A stretch of 64,000 nucleotides of DNA from Linnemannia elongata (Eukaryota; Mortierellomycota; Mortierellomycetes; Mortierellales; Mortierellaceae), in assembly GCA_036320915.1 (NCBI GenBank), contig JAXBDG010000001.1, positions 3,680,001-3,744,000 of the forward strand, written 5' to 3'. Shown piece after piece: positions 23,774 to 36,588 of this stretch; the stretch's first letter is position 1; the number at the start of each line of letters is the position of its first letter. The position numbers were made by a program, and so were the translations under genes. The notes under the pieces were generated by a model. That model had not been told where the DNA came from. It searched no databases and was given only the letters and a program-made list of their open reading frames with translations.

Positions 23774-26700
23774 CTACGCATGAACAGCAGGAGAGGCGGC
23801 TCCAGCACTCTTGGAGGAAGAAGAAGAAGAGGACGAAGAACCCTTCTGTCCAAACTCATTGGCGAGACTAAGGTACCACTTGACAGCCCAATCGCGCTTG
23901 GTATGATCAACCGCAGGTCCGCCAATCACATCCAACAAACACTTCAGCAGCGCTTTCCGTCCAACAGGACTGGGCTCCTTGACAATCAGTTCCCGGATTT
24001 TGAGTCCCAATGTCTCCACAAAGACTAGGTTCAGACTAGACAGCTGGTCAAACAGAGCCAACAGCAATTGGCCCCGCTCCTTCTGACGCTCCAGGATGGC
24101 CTGTGGTGTTGTTAATGCTGTCAAAGTAGAGGCGGGAGTAGTAGGGTTCAGGGTGCCAAGGGAGGGCAGATGGGTCGCAGACTCCTGGGGGCCCAGATCC
24201 TGCTGCACAGAGGTGGCGATTTCAACCAATGCCCTCTCGCCCTCGCGCCGCTCGACTTCATCCTGTACCGTAGCCGTTGCCTCCGCAAGGTCATCATCAT
24301 ACTGCTGTATCCTCTCAAGAAGCTTCTCAACACAGAGCCATGCAAGAGCATCCTCCGTTCCCGAAAGAGAGCGAATCATGGTCGTGAAGGCAGCCCTCAA
24401 CTGGTCGATATTAATCTGCTCTGGGAAGTGCTGGATCAACAAGTTGGAATAGAATGGCGCAACCTGCTGAGCGATCCGCTTGTTGGTCAAGAAGACAGAC
24501 ATCACCACCGAATGGGCCGACTCAAAGAGATCGCGCTGGTCGTTCTTGAGCAAGTAAGGGTACACCAATGGCAACAGTTGCTCTTCCAACAGGGTCTCGT
24601 CGATCGCCACCATGACGCGCTCCAGCAGGTTCATAAAGAACAGTGTCCGGCTCTCCATGACTGGGTCGTGGAATCCAAGGTCTGCACGTGGCATCATTGC
24701 CTTGAGCGTCTTGTTGAGGAGGATGTGGCGGCTGGGGTGGTCGTCCTTGTCCAAATCTGACTTATGCTGAACCAAAGCTGAAGCATGTTCTTCAGCCATG
24801 ACCATCCTTGTCAGAATCGACGTAACAAGTTCCTCGTACACTTGGAATCCCCCGGGGCCGAGCTTATAGGTGACGAAGAACAAGTAGGCATAACTGTCCA
24901 GAATCAAGTAATCCAAATGCGAAACAACTCCCACAGGGACTATTTTATGGTAAATAGAAGGAAGAGTAAATCTGTTAGAGATGCAGGCATTACAAACGGA
25001 CAAAACAATCGTTTACATGTAGCGTTCTCAAAAGCGAACTTACTTGGCTCAGATGTAGACTTCTCAACAATGGCACCGAAGATCATGGTATAAGCAAAGA
25101 GCAACGTTTTGAAGACTTGGAATAGCATTCCGGTCGACTTAGTCGTCTCTGCATCCAAACCACCAGTCCTGTCGCCTTCGGTACGCTCAATAAACGAATC
25201 TGCCTGTGACAGTGCACATCGAGACCAGTCAACATGGAGGTTGATGGCAAACGAGTGAAGCTTCTGCAACACATCCTCGATTTCACCCCAGTGACTCCTG
25301 TTTCCGTGGTCCTTGCTGTCCATGTTCTCAATCAGCGTCGCCACTGTCCGTGCCACACGACCCATTTCTGAGAAAAGGGGTCCTCTGACAGTCTTGGTTA
25401 ACAGAGCATGCGAGGGGCCGCTCACAACAAGACGATTCTTTTCCCGCGCGAGCTCGTAGTTGATGACTCGGATGATCTCGTTCACAGGGATGACTCCCTC
25501 GTTGGGTTGAAGCATGTAATCAACCAGGAGAGACGTCAAGAAGGGACGATCCAGAGCCTCCAGTTTGCAGGCGGGGAGATTGGGAACCGTCTGGCAAGTG
25601 GCAAAGACCAAGCACGCCTGAGTCTGGGAGGAGACGGTCCATCTCTTATCCTCTGCCTTGATCGTATCAACTAGTCCATTCAGCCGAGTGACAAACACAT
25701 CTTGAATCAGCGCTAAGCTTTCCTCGTCAACCTTAGGAGGATCATCCTCGCCATGCTGAATAGCACGCCTAAAGATGTAATGGAACGAACGCAATACAGA
25801 TTAGAAACATACAATGATAACTGTACTTGGCCAACTTTACAAATGAAAACATGACTTACAGAATACCGGCAATGGCTAAAAGACCGGAAAGGGTGTTTGA
25901 TGTAGAGATATACTGAACCCCTTGAACCAAGGCTTCGAACCAAGGCTGACCCTTCAGAACAACCGCTTTCTTGGGCTTTCTCTTTTTCCGCTTCTTCTTG
26001 GCATCGTCGTCCTCCTTGACAGCAACAAGTCCAGCCTTTTGGGTAACAACAAACTGGAAGAGCCTTTGAATCTGGAAGAGTTCATCAACACTGCTAATAG
26101 CCATGGGTAATGTTGCAGAAGAGAGTCCTCCATAGAATGACTGGAGGAACGCCGCCACAAGCTTCTTGATCGAGTCGGGGGTATCGTTCACAATGTTTGA
26201 ACGGAGCACAGTAGCCAAACTGGCCTGAACACCGTCCATGTCCGAGTCCTCAGCGCTGAGACGCCCTCGCTCCAGTCCTGACACGAGACCCTCCACGATC
26301 TTGGGTTCCATCAGACCGGCCCACTTGTCGAGTCCAGTCGCCAATCCAGAGAAACATGTTCCAAAGAGGCCTCTAGACTCCGGTCCCGTGAACAATGAAG
26401 GAATAGAAAGGATTTGCGCCATGACCTCGATCAACTCCTGACCTAAAACATTAGCATCTCCTGCTCCAGTCTTGCGCATCCAGAATGACCAAAGAGTTGT
26501 GATGGCGACCAAGCCCTGGACTTGGATCGGGACGCGGACTTTCTCTTGTTGCTCTGTTGAAATATATCTCTTAGCCAAGCGGATCGTTGTCCTGAGGAAA
26601 TCGTCTGAGTACCATGAAGCGGGAAGTTGAGATGCAAAATGGCTCAGCATAACAACGTTCTCAACCGGCTACAAAAAGTAAAAGGTCAACATGTTAGAAT

Positions 26701-28189
26701 CAACATTTGTAAAAAGGGAAAGTACACAACGGACCTCCTCAGATTATGATGCTGAACATACCAAGAACACGCTGACATCCGCGAATTCCATGATGGTGAA
26801 AAAGCTGGTCGAAAGAAGCTTTCCAAGCTGTTGAAATTGCTGGTCGGTCAGTTTGTCTGTATGGGCACTATTGCAGTGAAAATATGGCACTAATTAGTCG
26901 TTGTTGGTGGCGCTGCAGAGTGACAGGTAAATGATGTGCCGGTATCGTTATACTTACGGATCTGTCCAGCCGTCCTTGCGGAGCTTGTTCATCCTGATAG
27001 CTTCCAAGACCTCGTTCAAGATGACGGATAACTTTGAGGGTCTATTGGTTAAAGCAAAGAAAGAAGAAGGGACGTAAGTGAATGAGCGGGTCTTTATAAC
27101 GCAACAGCAGGCAAGAATTTGATACTTACGAGGTAGAGTTGCGAGGGTCCTGCTGTGGAGTGAGTCGGAGGGCCTGGTCTGAGAATGCCTGGTACCAGAT
27201 CCCGTTTGCAGCCGCGACTGCTGTGGTCTTGTCCTATGGGTCATCAGCGCAGCCGATGGAGAACTGTATGTGAGTATGTGTATGAGGACATACAGCGGCA
27301 TTCAAGCATTCAACGGAGAAAAAGTGATCGAGTGTGTGTTGATATTTTCATGTGTCAAAATAAGGTTTTCATTTTTCGGCTCAAATCGACTGCGTTGGTG
27401 GATCAATTGGAACCCGCTTTCTTCTACAGGCTGACTGGCCATCCTGTCACAAAGTATACTTCACTTCGTCAGCCGGTCGGGTAAGGATTCAACACACAGA
27501 GCAAGAAGCGAGGCACGCACTTACATTGCGAAGGATCCTGGCAATAAGGTCCTGGATCTGCGCGTCCTCTGCTTGCTCCCTCGGATCAGCCCCCATGCTG
27601 CTACTGCCAACCAAGGAGCAAAGACCCTGTCGGAGATAGAACGCCAGCAGGCACAGGTGCTGAAGCGACTGAGCAGCCTGTTCCCGGATCTTGGCATTGT
27701 CTGTCGCTGCGTTTGATGGATCGATCTCCTTGAATAAACATGTCCAGTCGCCAGTGTCGGCACATCCGATGAGGGTCTCGATATCCAGTAGCGAAAAGTC
27801 CAAGAGATTAAGCAATTGATTCAAGGTGAAAGGGTGGAGTGGGTTTTGAAGGTGAAGGACTCCTGGTGTGCGCATAGGTCCTTTAAGGTCGAGTCCGCCC
27901 TCCCATTCCACCCATTTAGCCCATTGAACTGACAAGCCGAGTTTGTGCCAGCGGGTCGGGTGAAGGATTATGTCGAGGAGGAGGCTTGTCCAGCGTCTTG
28001 CTGCCTGAGTGCCATGTGGTGTAGGTCTTTCGGGTGCGCTGTTGTTAAAAGAGAGAGCCGGAGAAGGACAGAAAAACAATGTCAGACAATGGTTGGGTTT
28101 CCTTTGAGAAAAAGAAAGGGAAGAAGAGTGACTTACAAGGGAATGGAGTCGAGTACATCGAGGACGGACAATGGCTGCAAAGCTGCCAT
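23774..28189 (-). CDS. Large all-helical protein, possibly Pex8-like peroxin
   Basis: Seen: eight exons (28189-28137, 28038-27525, 27233-27130, 27041-26958, 26867-26762, 26668-25860, 25768-25044, 24939-23774) summing to 3561 nt, or 1186 residues, all junctions GT-AG with agreeing phases. The start MAALQPLSVLDVLDSIPF is the only ATG near the divergent promoter. The product is Leu/Ala-rich and helical throughout, with a basic Lys/Arg insert near residue 530 (KKKRKKRKPKK) and a poly-Ser run close to the C-terminus. Blocks in the last third (YPYLLKNDQRDLFESAHSVV, QLRAAFTTMIRSLS, DALAWLCVEKL) remind me of the fungal peroxin Pex8 (intraperoxisomal importomer organiser), but this is from memory. Against it: the protein is longer than the usual Pex8 and ends AVHA, not a PTS1 tripeptide. 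The gene is certain; the function is tentative. Confidence 0.85.
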
Positions 28190-28609
28190 GCTGTAAGGTG
28201 TACTGTGTTGTGATGAGAGGGAGGGAAGGAGGAGGAGGGAGGGGAGGTAAGGAGGAAGAAAGAACAATGAATGAGTAAGGAAGTAAAGGTTCCGAGAGAA
28301 AGAGAGTTTGCAAAAAAAGTGTCTTGGAAAGTAAAGGAAGGTGTTGCCAGCCGTTGGTTTGACTTGTTTGACAGGGGCGGGGAAGCATTTGAGAACGGGT
28401 GGGTGGGGGTGCAAATCACGTGTAATATCAACCCCAAAGCCACACTTGAGGTGCCCTTTACCTTGCCTCTTGGCTGGCGTCCTTTTCACTCCCTCAGACG
28501 TTGGGAGTTTATTTCTTCTGCACCACCTTCCTCGCCGACCACTTCTCCTGCTCTCTTCCACTCTCCCACTCTCCCACTCTTTCTTTTCCCCATCCAGACC
28601 CTCCCCGCC
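28190..28609. promoter_or_regulatory. Divergent promoter between the Pex8-like gene and RTF1
   Basis: 420 bp separate the two start codons. It holds a purine-rich plus-strand half (28200-28345; pyrimidine-rich for the leftward gene), a CACGTG palindrome at 28417-28422 (an E-box that could bind bHLH factors), and a C/T-rich rightward leader (28490-28605). Shared regulation is inferred from the spacing. Confidence 0.6.
28417..28422. promoter_or_regulatory. CACGTG E-box-like site
   Basis: A perfect CACGTG lies in the middle of the divergent spacer. In fungi such sites are read by bHLH proteins (Cbf1 or Pho4 type). With only one copy it may be chance. Confidence 0.35.
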
Positions 28610-30672
28610 ATGTCAAACGCCGCCGCTGCTGATGTCATCCTGCGTCTCCTCGCCAACTCGGCCTCAGACTCCAACAAGGGCCGCCGCAGAAGAAGATCTA
28701 GGTAACAGAACCTGTCAACAAGAAAAAAAAAAAACAGATCAGGTCCGTCCCTTCCACGCGTGTCTCGTCTAAGTTTGACGACCTGACTCACCTTTGGACA
28801 TACTTCGACCCTTTCCTTCATACCTACTTAGCCGTCAGTCTTCGGATGAAGAGATCTCTGAAGGAGAAATGTCGGGCGGCTCGGATGACCAGGAAGACGA
28901 CGAAGACGAGGACGATGAGGGTCCAGTTGATGAGTACGACGCCGACTACTTTCGAGATGCCCAGGATCGCGCTGACCTGATGGCCATGGCCGAGGTCGAC
29001 CGTGAACAGATTCTCTTTGAGCGTGCCAAGAAGGTATATACAGTGCTTGTCTTTGTCGCTGTCAAGCAACGCACCATAGTCAGCTTTGGTTAATAATGAT
29101 GGACGTACTAATGACGTTGGGTTTGCACTATTTCGATATCATTAGCGTACGGTGCTGCTGGATCACAGACAGGTCGCCAAGAGATTGAAGAGACAGGAGG
29201 AAGCAAACAGGAGCACCAGGAAGGGTAGTGGATCGACCAACAGGGATAACGCTCGCCGTAAGCAACCTCTGTTATCTTGTTTCTCGACATTGCTTTATTG
29301 GCACAGGTTCAGGACGGTCGCTGCTACAGAACTCTGACTTATTTCTCGTTTCCCTTTACCTTAATCAGGATCGACGCGTGCCAAGGATACAAAGACTGGA
29401 AACACGAAAGCGTTGGCTGATCTGAAAAAGGCACAAGAGCGCAAGAGGGTAAGCAACATTTTTTTGTTTTCTTTGGTTAGTTGCACACCAAACACCGCAG
29501 CGCGAGAACGTCTGGTTAACATCGATACTGATCGGATGCGAAAATAGGCTCGTCGATCACACTCACCAGAACCCAAGCGTGGACGCAAAGGATCAGAGGA
29601 TTACAGCGACAAGAGCGATTCGCCCTCATCAGAAGACGAAGCCGACTATGACTCAGAACCAGATGTCAAGAAGTCGACAAAGAGCATTACCCGGAAACCA
29701 GCCACACTCGATGAACTCAACTCGATTCGACTTGGAAGAGATCGCCTCTCCAAATGGTGCCACAGCCCATTCTTCAAGGATACAGTCATTGGTTGCTTTG
29801 TCCGTTTGTCGCTTGGTCTGGACAGGAACCGTAACCACGTCTTCCGAATTGCTGAGGTGGTCGCCGTGAACAAGCAGCAAAAGGTCTATACGATTGGAGA
29901 CGGCGCGGCGACAAATCTGAACCTGACCTTGAGACACGGAAACGCCGAGAAGAACTTTACGATGGACTTTGTTTCGAATGGACTGTTTACGGAAGACGAG
30001 TTCCGACGATTTGAGATCCAGCTCAGAAGTGACAAGGTCGATATCCCCACATCGGATCATGTTGAGCGCAAGCGCAAAGATATCGAACACGCTAAGGCCT
30101 ATGTCCTGAACAACACCGAGGTCCAGGAGATTCTCGAGCTCAAGAAGCAGCTCAAGCAGGGACGATTGAACCCAATTGTTCACAGGACGATATTGGAGCA
30201 GAGAAAGATGGAGCATACCAACACGGAGGATAACTTCGAGATTGATCTCCAACTTCAGGCTCTCAAGGAATCTGAGTTGGCTCAGAAGGATAAGCGTGCA
30301 GACAAACTCGATGTTTGGGCAGCGCTGAACGAGAGAAACAGGACGCTGAACAGATCGACTGGACGGGAGGCCGAGGGTCGATTCGCTCAGGAGAAGAAAC
30401 TGAAGGGATCGGGCAAGAACGATATCGATCCATTTGCTCGACGCAAAACGGTCCCTCGTTTGGTTTACGAAGATATCTCGGCACAGGATATTGGCAACGG
30501 AAAGGCAAAGGTGACAGCCGAAGCAGTTGCGATTGCGGCAGAGTCGACCATCACCTCGGCACCGACTACACAGTCTGTCTTTGATACGCCTGCGATGCCC
30601 AAGCCTCGTCTTGAGGAGATGATCGCTGCCAACAAGGACGAGTTTGACCTTGACCTTGACCTCAGCGATTAA
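28610..30672 (+). CDS. RTF1: RNA polymerase-associated protein RTF1 (Paf1 complex)
   Basis: Seen: five exons (28610-28701, 28832-29033, 29146-29257, 29369-29448, 29548-30672) summing to 537 codons (536 residues). An acidic stretch (about 40-70, SDDQEDDEDEDDEGPVDEYD) and a charged helical region come first. The Plus3 domain follows at about 213-345, starting PATLDELNSIRLGRDRLSKW and including DTVIGCFVRLSLG and RIAEVVAV. A coiled-coil-like C-terminal third follows. Known: RTF1 binds phosphorylated Spt5 through Plus3 and promotes H2B ubiquitination and elongation in the nucleus; its short histone-modification region usually lies before Plus3. Length fits the fungal family (about 500-600). The start has Kozak-like context (CCGCCATGT). 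Confidence 0.93.
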
Positions 30673-30932
30673 AAGTTGCGGATTGAGCACAACTCGGGGC
30701 TCGTGCAAGATGGGACATTTTATCTTTTGTTGTCCTTATTTAGTTCCTTTCTTTTTTTTTATTTCTTTTCTTTGTTCGTAAACAATTCTTCGATGAACAT
30801 TTGAACTCAAAAATGGTGGACATGGTACTGTACATTAAACATGTGTTACGCCTATGTGTATGCGCTAAGATGGAAGGAGGCGTGAAAAATGAATGGGTTC
30901 GTGAAAATAACTACATGGTAGAGCGCCTAGGT

Positions 30933-33900
30933 TTAGGCAGACAAGGGAGGGGACATCACGCCGTTGGATTGGCTGGTGGAGTGTGGAGGAGTCGAGGGTC
31001 TAGACAAGGGAGCCAAGGCTGGCGACAGTGCGGGCGGCTGTTGCTGATGCTGCTGCTGTTTAGGACGTTCAGAAGTAAAAACGGCTGTCGCAGCGGAATG
31101 GGCTTGAGCGGCCAGGTCAAGAGCGACCTTAAGATCGACGTTCTGTTCGGTGACTCGACGAGCTTCCTCCTCGGCTCTGGCGACCTTGCGGGCCATCTGT
31201 TCGACTTGCTCGACCCATTTGCGCTGCTGCTGAGCAAACATCTCGGTCATCGCCGCCTCCTTTCTCGAAGTCGTTTCCTCCTCAGTGCTTTGCTGTTGTT
31301 GCTGTTGTTGACGGGTAGCAAGGGCGGTGGCGATATCCAGATCTGCGAGGATCTCTCTCAGACGAGCGTTCTCACGTTCGAGTTCTTCCATCTTGAAGAC
31401 GTTCTCTTGCTGCTGAAGGTGCTGCATCGAGACATGGCGTTCTAGCGACCGGTTGGTCCTGGCCAGAATCTCCTTCTCCTTAACGATCGCATCCTGAGCG
31501 CGCTGGAGCTGGAACAGTTCTTCTTCAAGCTGATCGTTCCTGTCGGATTGGGCATCGATCCGGTCACGGAGGACGCGTTCGCGGGCCTCCATCTCATGGC
31601 GGTCTTTGGCGAAGGACTCTCGGAGCTGGGATTTCGCGTCTTCAAGTTGGGCAGAAGACTCATGGCGGTGCCGGTGAAGGTCCATCTCGGAGGTGACACG
31701 GAGTTGTTCGAGCTCGGTCTCGAGTTCGACTTGGTGTTGATTTGTGAGGCGGGCAAGGGCGTCGGCGTGTTCAGAAGAGGTGCGATCCATGAGTTCCTCG
31801 TGGTCTCGCTGGAGCAGCTCGATCTCTTCAGCGTGCTGGGTCTCCATTCTCGACATCTTGGAGCTCAATCGCTGGACGGAATCCTGGAGGATGCGGTACT
31901 GTGCTTCTTCTTGCTGGGAGCGTGCTTCAAAGGCCTCAAGCTCTTGTACCATCTGACGGTTGGTCTCTTCCAACCTGCTCTTCTCGGCGGCCAGGTCCTG
32001 GATCTGGGCATCCAACTCTGCGAGGTTGATTTCGTGGGAGTGGCGCTGGTCTTCAATGGACTGGCGGCTGTCCTGTTCAAGGGCCTGGATCCTGCTCTCG
32101 ACCGCCTCACGGGCCTGCCTCTCCTCCGCCGAACAACGCTCTTTCTCGACCACAAGTCCCGAAAGTCTCTGAACTTCCTCCTGTGCCTCCCTCAAATCCA
32201 TCTCCAACTGCGCCTGGGTAGCAGCCAACTTGGAGATCTCCAGCGCCATCTTGTTCTTCTCACTATCATGGGCGCTATGCCGCGCCGTCTGGATCTCTTT
32301 CTGTTCATCCCGGATCCTCAAGATCTCCTCTTCCTTGGCTTGAATCAACCCTCGGAACCTTTCAGTCTCCGCCTGTTCAGCCGCACGAATCCTCGAAATC
32401 TCGTCGACCTTATCCTTCTCCAGCTGTTGACGAACACTCTCGACTTCCCCCTGCTGGATCTGGATCCGCTGAATCTCATCCTCTTTCAACAACAGATCCC
32501 GTCGGAAGGCCTCCATCGCGCTTTGCTCAGAGTCTCGAATCCTTACAATCTCTTCTTCCTTTGCCTGAAGCTGGACTCGATAGCTCTCCAACTGGTCAAT
32601 CATCTCTGTATGCGACTGATCATGGCGCTCGCGCATCGCCTGGAGGAGTGCCTCCTTCTCGTCCAAAATCTGCTTGACCGCCAACTGAAGCTCCTGTTCA
32701 TGCTTCTCCTGATGGGCTTTCAGTTCGGCGGCCGCAGAGGCAGCCGCAACAGCTGCTGCAGTAGCCGCGGCAGTCTGGCCAAGCTCGGGTGGAGTCGAAG
32801 GTGGGACCATGGGTGTAATGCGGCTCTCGTTTTGAACCAACAGCTGAGGTGGTGGGCGGATCAGATCCCTAGTACCCGCAGAGGCCTTGCGGCTGCGGGG
32901 GACAGGTGCAGGGTGAGGATGGGCAATTCCAAGACCGACCATCATCGGCTCTCCAGACGAACCACCACCAGACTGCAAAGATGAAGACGAAGACGAGGAC
33001 GGAGCCGAAGGGGGCGGCAAAGATGGAAGAGGCGAAGAAGGTGGTGGAGGGGTGATGATCCCGTCTAAGGTGAAGCTGCCGTTGCTGCTGGAAGAACCAG
33101 TCCGGGGTCTAGAGTTGCCCAAGGCAAAGGGCTGTAGCATAGTACCCGATGAGTTGGGGCTGGCCTTGATGTGTCCTGACTTGGGTTTCTTCGAGGTTGG
33201 TGAGATCTTCCGAGCAAGTGGGATCGGGATGGGAGCAGTACCGGTTGTGGTGGCAGGGGCAGGTCCAGGTGGAGGGCGAATGTTGCCCAAGGGTGTGCCT
33301 GGTCGAGAACGAGAGATTGGTGTTGACGACCGAGGAGGTGGCGGTAGTTGCTGCTGTTGCTGTTGCTGGATGTCATTCGAGTTCTTGCGCCTGGCAGCTG
33401 AGGCAGGGAGCACCTCCAAAGCTTCCGGCTCCTCCTCGACGATAGGCACAAGAGTAATGATATCCTCCTCTGGTTCCTCGGTATGGCTCAAACGAAGGTG
33501 CGACTTTGTCGTCAGGGCAGGCTTGTGGGGTGCAGGAGCAGCATCCTGGACTGGGTCTGAGATACCAACAGCAGAGTTAGGATCCACATTGACTTGAGGG
33601 TTGAGATCCGAGTCCACAAGGTCATGCCACGAGGGCAAACGAGCAGCCTCGGCAGGAGGAGCATTCTTCGTCGCCGACAGGAGATCCATCCGTGGGACAA
33701 TATCTTCGTTCTCCCAGGAGTAGCGCTTCTTTTGGAGTGCAGGCAGATGTGCAAACGCCTGCAGTGCAGGATTGGCCGCTGCCGAAAAATCGTCTCCATG
33801 CCCACTACCCTTCTGCTGCTGCTGTGGGGGAGGAATGGCCCCACCGTTATCCATAACAATAGCACGAAGGGTTGGTGAAGACTCGGTCGGAGAGGAGGAC

Positions 33901-35728
33901 GACTTGTTGTTTTTGTTGCCGTTGCTGCCACTGCTTCGACGGCTCAATCTTGCAAACAGGTTGGGGGTCGCCTTGAGCTTGCTAGGCAAACTGCTACGTC
34001 TCCGGACTTTGCGCTCCTGGAACGACTTTTCACGACTCAAGGGTTCATCGGCGCCCTTTGGAAGCTGCTGTTGTTGTTGCTGTTGTTCAATCTGTCTCCT
34101 GGCTTGACGGGCAGCACGGTCCGTGGTCGGCCGAGGCTCACGGGGCTCCCTGGGCTCACGCTCCTTGCGTCTGGCGGTGGTGGATCGGCCCTCCCTAGGC
34201 CCCAAATTGGGGGATGTCATTTGCTCAAGCATCGCCTCGTAATCATCCAGAGAAGGCAATCCGTTGGCGTCCAATTTGTCGCCACCGCCCGTAGTGGTAG
34301 GAGCAGCAGCGGAAGGGCCTAGGATGGTGAAGCTGGTCGTGGTAGGCTCTCGCCTCCGTTGAGTTTGTGACGCTGGCCGAGGGGCTTCCTGCTGCTGCTG
34401 CTGCTGTTGCTGTTGTTGTTGCTGTTGGTGGTGTTGTGTTGAGCCGTCGGAGCGGAAGGAGGCGGAAGAAAAGTCCGACCTGGCTGTAGCAGTCGAGTTC
34501 ATACGAGAGAAGTCGCCTGAAAACGATAAGGACGAATCACTAGCCCGCTGTTGCAATTGCTGCTGTTGCTGCTTCTCGAGGATCTTTTGCTGTTGCTGAA
34601 GCTGTTGTTGCTGTAGCTTTTGGTGATAGAGATGTTGTTGGTGTTGTTGAGGATCGTACGAGGAATGTGGGTTATGACTGCTGCTGGTACTTGTCTGACT
34701 CGAGTAGCTGAGATGATGGTTGTTGTGGTTGTGCTGGTTATTGTGGAGCCCACCGGTCTGACTAAAGTGGTTATCGTGGTCGCTGTTGCTGCTCATGCTA
34801 GTGGTGTTGCTTCGATAATGATGCTGCTGCTGCTGTTGTAGTTGGTGGAGCTGTTGGTGTTGTTGGTGTTGGTGCTGGAGATGATGCAGATGGCCACTAC
34901 CGTATTGCTGCTGGTGCTGTTGATAATTCATTGCTGTGCTCGCAGTCGTACTGCTACTGACGTTGCTGTTATTGCTGTTGCTTCGGTACCGACCACCACT
35001 GGACGAGATACTCGAGTTCTTTGAAAGCGAGGCGCCTCTTTGGGGGGCACTTAGTCCTCGATGCTGTTGAGCCTGTGCAAGAGGTGACTGGTTGCTGTTG
35101 TTGTACTGTTGTTGCGAACTCTGGAATTGTAATTGATGCTGTTGTTGTTGTGCTGGTTGTTGTTGTTGGATATAGGAGCTTGTGTTACTGTGGAAGGCAG
35201 GGTCTTGAGAAGACGACCAACTGGCGAATGAGCTGACTGAGCTTGTTGATTGGATCTACAACCAAATGAAATGGTGAATGAGAGAAAGAGAATTGCTGAA
35301 TGAGAATTTGTTTTCTGTAGTCGTTTGTTGGTTGTTGTTGTTCGACGGTGAGGATCAAAACGCTTGAAGAAAAAAGGGTTCAATGGGGAGTAGAAGACCA
35401 GAACAAAAGAAGGGGATCGTAGGACAAAAGGGAAGGAGGGGCATATTCGCATTGTCCTAGCTGTCCACTTGGCTGCTGCCCGAATTGCTGTTTTTTCCAA
35501 TCTTTCTCTGCCTTGCCCTCTGTCCCTCCCTTCTTTGCCTGGATGCCTAGCAGCCTGCAGGAGAGTGAAAAATGTTACCTTGGGGTCCCTTGATTGACTC
35601 CAGTCGGCGTTCTCGGGACGGTGGTGTCCCTCCTGAAAGTGGGTACCAATACTGTTGTTGCTGCTGCTCTTGTGAAGGGACCGTTGGTGGTGGTCCTGCG
35701 TTGGGTTTTGGAACGGATAGCGACTCAT
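30933..35728 (-). CDS. 1490-residue Gln-rich protein with long C-terminal coiled coil
   Basis: Seen: exon 1 35728-35579 (50 codons) and exon 2 35255-30933 (1441 codons with stop), joined in phase 0 across a 323-bp intron. Residues 50-350 are dominated by Gln/His/Asn/Ser with several polyQ runs encoded by mixed CAG/CAA. Residues 350-890 are Ser/Pro-rich and disordered, with a few conserved-looking islands (LPSLDDYEAMLEQM, KKRYSWENEDIVPRMDLL, LPSWHDLVDSD). Residues about 890-1435 are a continuous coiled coil, with a recurring KEEEI-x-RIRD pattern in its first part. There is no kinase, motor, PH or membrane signature. I do not recognise the family. By architecture it could be a scaffold of the cell cortex, septum or spindle pole, but this is inference only. 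It converges with RTF1, 260 bp apart. Confidence 0.87.
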
Positions 35729-35820
35729 GATTTTTGTTGCCTGTGTGGCTCTCGGTGTGAACACGAATATTTCTCAGGATAGGAGGGAGGAGGGAGGAAA
35801 GAAGGGCGATTGTGCACAGG

Positions 35821-35866
<46 letters not shown>

Positions 35867-35870
35867 GAGT
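35821..35870. repeat. (GA)n microsatellite with A interruptions
   Basis: A purine-only GA run interrupted by GAAA units lies roughly 100 bp upstream of the coiled-coil gene start. On the sense strand it is a CT tract inside the probable leader. Confidence 0.9.
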
Positions 35871-36488
35871 AGACTCCTGATTGTTGTTGACTGGGAAGAT
35901 AACGGAGAAGAACAAAGATCCTTTTTTTGTTGTTTGCGCTGGAGGGGAAAGGGAGGGAAAGTACAATGATAAAGTGGAGCGCAAGAGAGAGGAGGAGAGT
36001 GGAAGGGGGTAGAAAGAGGAGAAGGAGGAGAAGGAGGAGGAGGAGGGGTGAAAGATGTTTGAAGAAGAGAAGGAGGAAATGCAAGGGTAACAGAAAAGCA
36101 AAGAGAGGAAAGAAAGGAAGAAAGAAAGGACGAAAAAGAAAGGTGTGATGAATGATGGATAATCAGCAAAAGAAAACAAAACAAAGACAGAGAGAGAGAG
36201 AGGGAGAGGAAGGGAGAGCGGAAAGAGAAAAAGGGCGGATGGATTGATATTGATGGCACTGATGATGATGTCTCTTTCACTCTCTCTCTCTCTCTCTCTC
36301 TGTGTTCTGTTCAATTGTTTGTGTCGGACTCAGGCACCATCAGTGTTCATTGTGTTAGGTGACACTCTGTGTGTGTGTGTGTGTTTGTGCATTAACGCAA
36401 TTTGACAATCAGCCAAACTCTATTTCCCATTCACCCATTCATTTTTTATTTTGAACAGATCCCAATCGAATCAAAACAATCCCTCTGT

Positions 36489-36588
<100 letters not shown>

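Noticed and set aside
29653..30708. 351-codon minus-strand frame opposite RTF1
   Set aside because: It overlaps the Plus3 domain exon completely; the sense protein is clearly RTF1.
31548..32984. 478-codon plus-strand frame opposite the coiled-coil gene
   Set aside because: It is a shadow of the Gln/Glu/Leu/Arg-rich coiled coil on the minus strand, with no start context or domain.
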